Source: Filimonas lacunae
Lineage (GTDB): Bacteria; Bacteroidota; Bacteroidia; Chitinophagales; Chitinophagaceae
Length of the DNA stretch: 64,000 bases
Assembly: GCF_002355595.1 (NCBI RefSeq)
Contig: NZ_AP017422.1
Location: forward strand, 5,894,823 to 5,958,822
Direction of reading: 5' to 3'
The translations under genes were made by a program, and so were the position numbers. The notes beneath the pieces were generated by a model that was not told where the DNA came from, searched no databases, and saw only the letters and a program-made list of their open reading frames with translations. This document shows, one piece after another, positions 60,920-64,000 of the stretch; position 1 is the stretch's first letter; every line of letters starts with the position of its first letter.

Positions 60920-61831
60920 TTAATACAAACCTTCTATTGACAAATACCGTTCTCCGGTATCGTAGTTAAATGTAAGTACGGTAGCTCCTTTAGAAACAGA
61001 TGCCAGTTTTTGCGCTACAGCAGCTAAAGACGCTCCGGTTGAAATACCTGCAAAAATGCCTTCCTCTTTTGCCAGGCGCTGTGCATAGTAAAAAGAATCA
61101 TCCTTTGTTACCGTGATCACACCGTCCAGTATACCTGTGTTTAAAATAGAGGGCACAAAACCAGCTCCAATCCCTTGCAATGGATGCGGCCCCGGTGTAC
61201 CACCACTTAACACAGGCGATAACTCAGGTTCTACAGCAAACACCTGCAAAGCCGGAAATTTAGCTTTCAGTATTTCTGCCACACCGGTAATATGCCCGCC
61301 GGTACCTACACCGGTGATCAGGTAATCAATGCCTTCGGGAAAATCATTTAAAATTTCCTGTGCAGTGGTTTTGCGATGAATTTCTGTGTTGGCCGCGTTA
61401 TCAAACTGCTGCGGAATCCATGCGCCCGGTGTAATCTCCTTTAATTCATTCGCGCGCTCAATGGCACCTTTCATACCTTTTTCGCGGGGTGTTAACACAA
61501 ACTCTGCCCCGTAAGCAGCCATCAGCTTTCTGCGTTCCACACTCATTGATTCGGGCATTACCAGAATCAGGCGGTAACCTTTTACTGCTGCTACCAGCGC
61601 CAGTCCTATACCAGTGTTACCCGAAGTAGGTTCTATAATTACGCTGTCTTTGTTTAAAAAACCTTTTTGCTCGGCATCTTCAATCATAGCCAGTGCAATA
61701 CGGTCTTTAATGCTATTACCCGGGTTGGCCCGCTCTAACTTTATCCACACATTCGCTTCACTGCCATACAAACGGTTAATACGAACATGGGGCGTATTTC
61801 CGATTGTCGCTAAAATATTGCCTGCTTTCAT
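60920..61831 (-). CDS. cysK: Cysteine synthase (O-acetylserine sulfhydrylase)
   Basis: A 303-residue fold-type II PLP enzyme. The Schiff-base lysine lies in [11 protein letters not shown], the substrate loop is [12 protein letters not shown], the phosphate-binding glycine loop is [11 protein letters not shown], and the C-terminal [10 protein letters not shown] completes the site. It joins O-acetylserine with sulfide to give cysteine. Its ATG overlaps the cysE stop (ATGA), a sign of tight coupling. CysE ends in Ile, which suits docking into the active site of this enzyme. I favour CysK over CysM, but they are hard to separate by eye. Confidence 0.92.
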   Translation of the reverse strand: MKAGNILATIGNTPHVRINRLYGSEANVWIKLERANPGNSIKDRIALAMIEDAEQKGFLNKDSVIIEPTSGNTGIGLALVAAVKGYRLILVMPESMSVERRKLMAAYGAEFVLTPREKGMKGAIERANELKEITPGAWIPQQFDNAANTEIHRKTTAQEILNDFPEGIDYLITGVGTGGHITGVAEILKAKFPALQVFAVEPELSPVLSGGTPGPHPLQGIGAGFVPSILNTGILDGVITVTKDDSFYYAQRLAKEEGIFAGISTGASLAAVAQKLASVSKGATVLTFNYDTGERYLSIEGLY

Positions 61832-62664
61832 ATTACAAAATTCAATGGTTCAGGAAATGGGTTATTGTCTTTTACTTTGATTTCACTTTTATGGTAAACA
61901 ACCGAAGAAGAAGGAATACTATACGTAAGAAACACGTTACCACCTATAATGCTATCCCTGCCAATGATCGTATCGCCGCCCAGGATGGTAGAGCCTGAAT
62001 AAATGATCACATTATCTTCCACCGTTGGATGACGCTTTATGTTGGCTCTTGACTTATCTACGCTTAATGCCCCCAATGTAACACCCTGGTATATTTTCAC
62101 ATGATCGCCGATTACCGTGGTTTCGCCAATCACCAGGCCTGTTCCGTGGTCTATGGCAAAAGCCTTTCCTATCACTGCACCGGGATGAATGTCAATACCT
62201 GTTTGGCTATGTGCATGCTCTGTTAACAAACGGGGTATTACCGGCACATCCGACACCAGTAACTGGTGCGCCACGCGGTAAATAGCCGTAGCATAAAACC
62301 CCGGGTAAGCCATCAACACCTCTTCAATAGATTTGGCTGCCGGATCGGTACGCAGGATAGCATGGGCATCTTCCAGCAACACATGGTATATGTTGGGAAT
62401 AGCTTCAAAAAAATCTTCTGTTGCCTTTTCAATCACAGCTGCTTCATGAATCACTTCCTGCAGCAAGGTTTGCAGGTGACTTTTCAACAACCGGTATTCA
62501 TTTTCAACTTCCTGGCTGCTATTTAAACGCTTTTTTGAGTATCCAAAAAGAAACTGGAACAACCTGTCAGCAAATTCTGCTGCCAGCTGCTTGCTCGGAT
62601 AACCGGCAAAATTGCCCTGATTCTTTTCTACCAGTTCTTTAATCAGTTGTTGATAATTGTTCAT
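61828..62664 (-). CDS. cysE: Serine O-acetyltransferase
   Basis: A 278-residue enzyme. A helical N-terminal domain (to about 125) is followed by a left-handed beta-helix of hexapeptide repeats ([31 protein letters not shown]). The catalytic His is in IDHGTG, and the loop [18 protein letters not shown] is typical of SAT. It makes O-acetylserine from serine and acetyl-CoA. The protein ends NFVI; a C-terminal Ile is the residue that enters the CysK active site in cysteine synthase complexes. It lies 15 bases after cysN and overlaps cysK by 4. Confidence 0.95.
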   Translation of the reverse strand: MNNYQQLIKELVEKNQGNFAGYPSKQLAAEFADRLFQFLFGYSKKRLNSSQEVENEYRLLKSHLQTLLQEVIHEAAVIEKATEDFFEAIPNIYHVLLEDAHAILRTDPAAKSIEEVLMAYPGFYATAIYRVAHQLLVSDVPVIPRLLTEHAHSQTGIDIHPGAVIGKAFAIDHGTGLVIGETTVIGDHVKIYQGVTLGALSVDKSRANIKRHPTVEDNVIIYSGSTILGGDTIIGRDSIIGGNVFLTYSIPSSSVVYHKSEIKVKDNNPFPEPLNFVI

Positions 62665-62679
62665 GCTAGTCAGTTCTTG

Positions 62680-63921
62680 TTATTGAATCATGCAAGCACC
62701 TACGGTAACATGACTGGTTTCGTCAATTAAAATAGCCCCACCATTTACTTTCAGTTTTTTATACTGATCAAATACCAATGGCCTGGCGGTTTTGATAACG
62801 GCTTTTACTATATCATTTAAACCAGCCTGTTCAGGAGCGGGTAAACGCTCCAGGGTGTTTACATCTATTTTATATTCTATTTCTTTTACCACACTTTTTA
62901 CCACAGCGCTGTTCAGCTGCAATAAGTATTTTTTACCGGCCGCCAGTGGCTTGCTGTCCATCCAGCACAACAGCACTTCCAACTCTTGCTCTACCTGTGG
63001 CAAATCGTTGCTTTTTACAATCACATCCCCTCTGCTAATGTCAATATCATCAGCCAGGTGCAGTATAATGCTTTGTGGTGCAAACGCTTCTTCAACTTCT
63101 TTACCAGTGACTTCAATGGCACTGATAGTGGAAGTAATGCCTGATGGCAATACGGTAACGGTATCCCCTTTCTTATATACGCCACTTACCAGCTTACCTG
63201 CATACCCACGATAATCGTGCAGGTTTTCTGTTTGCGGGCGTATTACATACTGCACCGGAAAGCGGGCATGCTGTAAATCTATATCATGCTGCACCTGCAC
63301 ATTTTCCAGCACATCCAGCAAAGCCGGCCCTTCGTACCAGGTGATATCGGTAGATTTATCAACAATGTTATCGCCTTTTAATGCACTGATAGGAATGTAG
63401 GTAACATCTTCCAGCCCCAGCGATTTTGCCAGGTTGGCATAATCAATTACAATGTTGTTAAACACATCCTGCGAGTTATCAACCAGGTCCATTTTGTTCA
63501 CCGCTACTACTACGTGGCGCAGGCCCAGTAAAGAAGCGATAATAGAATGCCTTCTTGTTTGCTCTACCACACCCGTGCGGGCATCTATTAAAATGATGAT
63601 GAGGTTGGCATTAGAAGCACCGGTAACCATGTTACGGGTGTACTGTATGTGCCCCGGCGCATCTGCTATAATAAACTTACGCTTAGGTGTAGAAAAATAT
63701 TTATAAGCAACGTCGATAGTAATTCCCTGTTCCCGCTCGGCACGTAAGCCATCAGTAAGCAAAGCCAGATCTATCTCGCCTTCTTCTTTATTCTTGGTTT
63801 GTTTTTCAATTGCTTCCAGCTGGTCAATCATAATACTTTTACTGTCGTATAATAAACGGCCAATTAAAGTACTCTTGCCATCATCAACACTACCTGCTGT
63901 TATAAAACGTAAAATGTCCAT
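62680..63921 (-). CDS. cysN: Sulfate adenylyltransferase subunit 1 (GTPase)
   Basis: A 413-residue EF-Tu-like GTPase. G motifs are GSVDDGKST (residues 10-18), the DGLRAEREQGITIDVAY switch, IADAPGHIQYTRNM, VNKMDLVD and PISALKGDN. Beta-barrel domains 2 and 3 follow (VQYVIRPQTENLHDYRG). It drives APS formation from sulfate and ATP together with CysD, whose gene ends 24 bases upstream. There is no fused APS kinase domain at the C-terminus, so reduction probably proceeds directly from APS or through a separate CysC. It is the first complete gene of the sulfur cluster in the window. Confidence 0.96.
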   Translation of the reverse strand: MDILRFITAGSVDDGKSTLIGRLLYDSKSIMIDQLEAIEKQTKNKEEGEIDLALLTDGLRAEREQGITIDVAYKYFSTPKRKFIIADAPGHIQYTRNMVTGASNANLIIILIDARTGVVEQTRRHSIIASLLGLRHVVVAVNKMDLVDNSQDVFNNIVIDYANLAKSLGLEDVTYIPISALKGDNIVDKSTDITWYEGPALLDVLENVQVQHDIDLQHARFPVQYVIRPQTENLHDYRGYAGKLVSGVYKKGDTVTVLPSGITSTISAIEVTGKEVEEAFAPQSIILHLADDIDISRGDVIVKSNDLPQVEQELEVLLCWMDSKPLAAGKKYLLQLNSAVVKSVVKEIEYKIDVNTLERLPAPEQAGLNDIVKAVIKTARPLVFDQYKKLKVNGGAILIDETSHVTVGACMIQ

Positions 63922-63945
63922 ATTGTTTCTGTTGAATGAGGAATG

Positions 63946-64000
63946 TTAAAAATATCCGTTCTTCTTTCTGTCTTCCATCGCCGCTTCCGATACACGATCA
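63946..64000 (-). CDS. cysD: Sulfate adenylyltransferase subunit 2, C-terminal end (partial)
   Basis: Reading the minus strand from the window edge, the last 17 codons before a TAA at 63946-63948 give DRVSEAAMEDRKNGYF after a partial start. The ending MExRKxxGYF is the conserved C-terminus of CysD, the ATP-sulfurylase catalytic subunit. Only the tail is present; the rest lies beyond the window. The 24-base gap to cysN fits the usual cysDN order. Confidence 0.85.
   Translation of the reverse strand, partial: DRVSEAAMEDRKKNGYF

Noticed and set aside
1-64000. CRISPR arrays, insertion sequences, prophage, tRNA or rRNA genes
   Set aside because: No regular spaced repeats, transposase or integrase frames, or cloverleaf-like sequence were seen in the short intergenic regions.

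Overview
The window is a stretch of chromosome from a Bacteroidota bacterium, most likely a soil or rhizosphere member of the Chitinophagaceae (Chitinophaga/Niastella/Filimonas-like). Evidence: a SusC/SusD pair with an N-terminal STN domain and an ECF-sigma/FecR switch, many glycoside hydrolases with Bacteroidota-type signal peptides, TAnnTTTG-like -7 promoter elements, and lineage-typical fusions (NagB-LmbE, siroheme synthase-TauE). I saw no rRNA, tRNA, CRISPR array, insertion sequence or phage gene. Coding density is high, and no intergenic gap exceeds about 300 bases.

Layout. 1-22.8 kb is mostly housekeeping and small accessory genes: the C-terminus of an alpha-2-macroglobulin, an FAD oxidoreductase, a lipoprotein, two tandem YbjJ-like MFS transporters behind a DeoR regulator, a 5'(3')-deoxyribonucleotidase, aspS, a conserved ATP-grasp/alpha-E/transglutaminase operon of unknown product, a PadR/membrane-protein pair, rarA, a lipoprotein esterase, elaA, uvrA, an OmpA-family lipoprotein, metZ and an OsmC protein.

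22.8-51.7 kb is one minus-strand polysaccharide utilization locus of about 29 kb and 16 genes. In transcription order it holds an ECF sigma factor, a FecR anti-sigma factor, SusC, SusD, a large alpha/beta hydrolase, GH3 with PA14, GH29, a NagB-LmbE fusion, GH2, GH92, GH20, a CutC-family protein, GH29 with an F5/8C domain, GH35, GH125 and a BNR/Asp-box protein. The genes are packed with small gaps or overlaps. The exo-enzymes together match the linkages of complex N-glycans: fucose, beta-galactose, beta-GlcNAc, alpha-mannose and beta-mannose. The GH3 enzyme and two different fucosidases make plant N-glycans (core xylose, core alpha-1,3-fucose, Lewis-a antennae) an attractive but untested target. 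An imperfect terminator after susD may set the SusCD-to-enzyme ratio.

52.0-64.0 kb is an assimilatory sulfate reduction and cysteine synthesis cluster, also on the minus strand: cysD (3' end), cysN, cysE, cysK, a uroporphyrinogen-III methyltransferase, cysJ, cysI, a siroheme synthase-TauE fusion, and a TonB-dependent receptor likely to bring in a sulfur source. MetZ at 21-22 kb would use the sulfide to make homocysteine.

Start codons were moved inward from the longest open frame where signal peptides, ribosome sites or promoter elements demanded it; each case is noted. All family assignments come from reading motifs, not from database searches.
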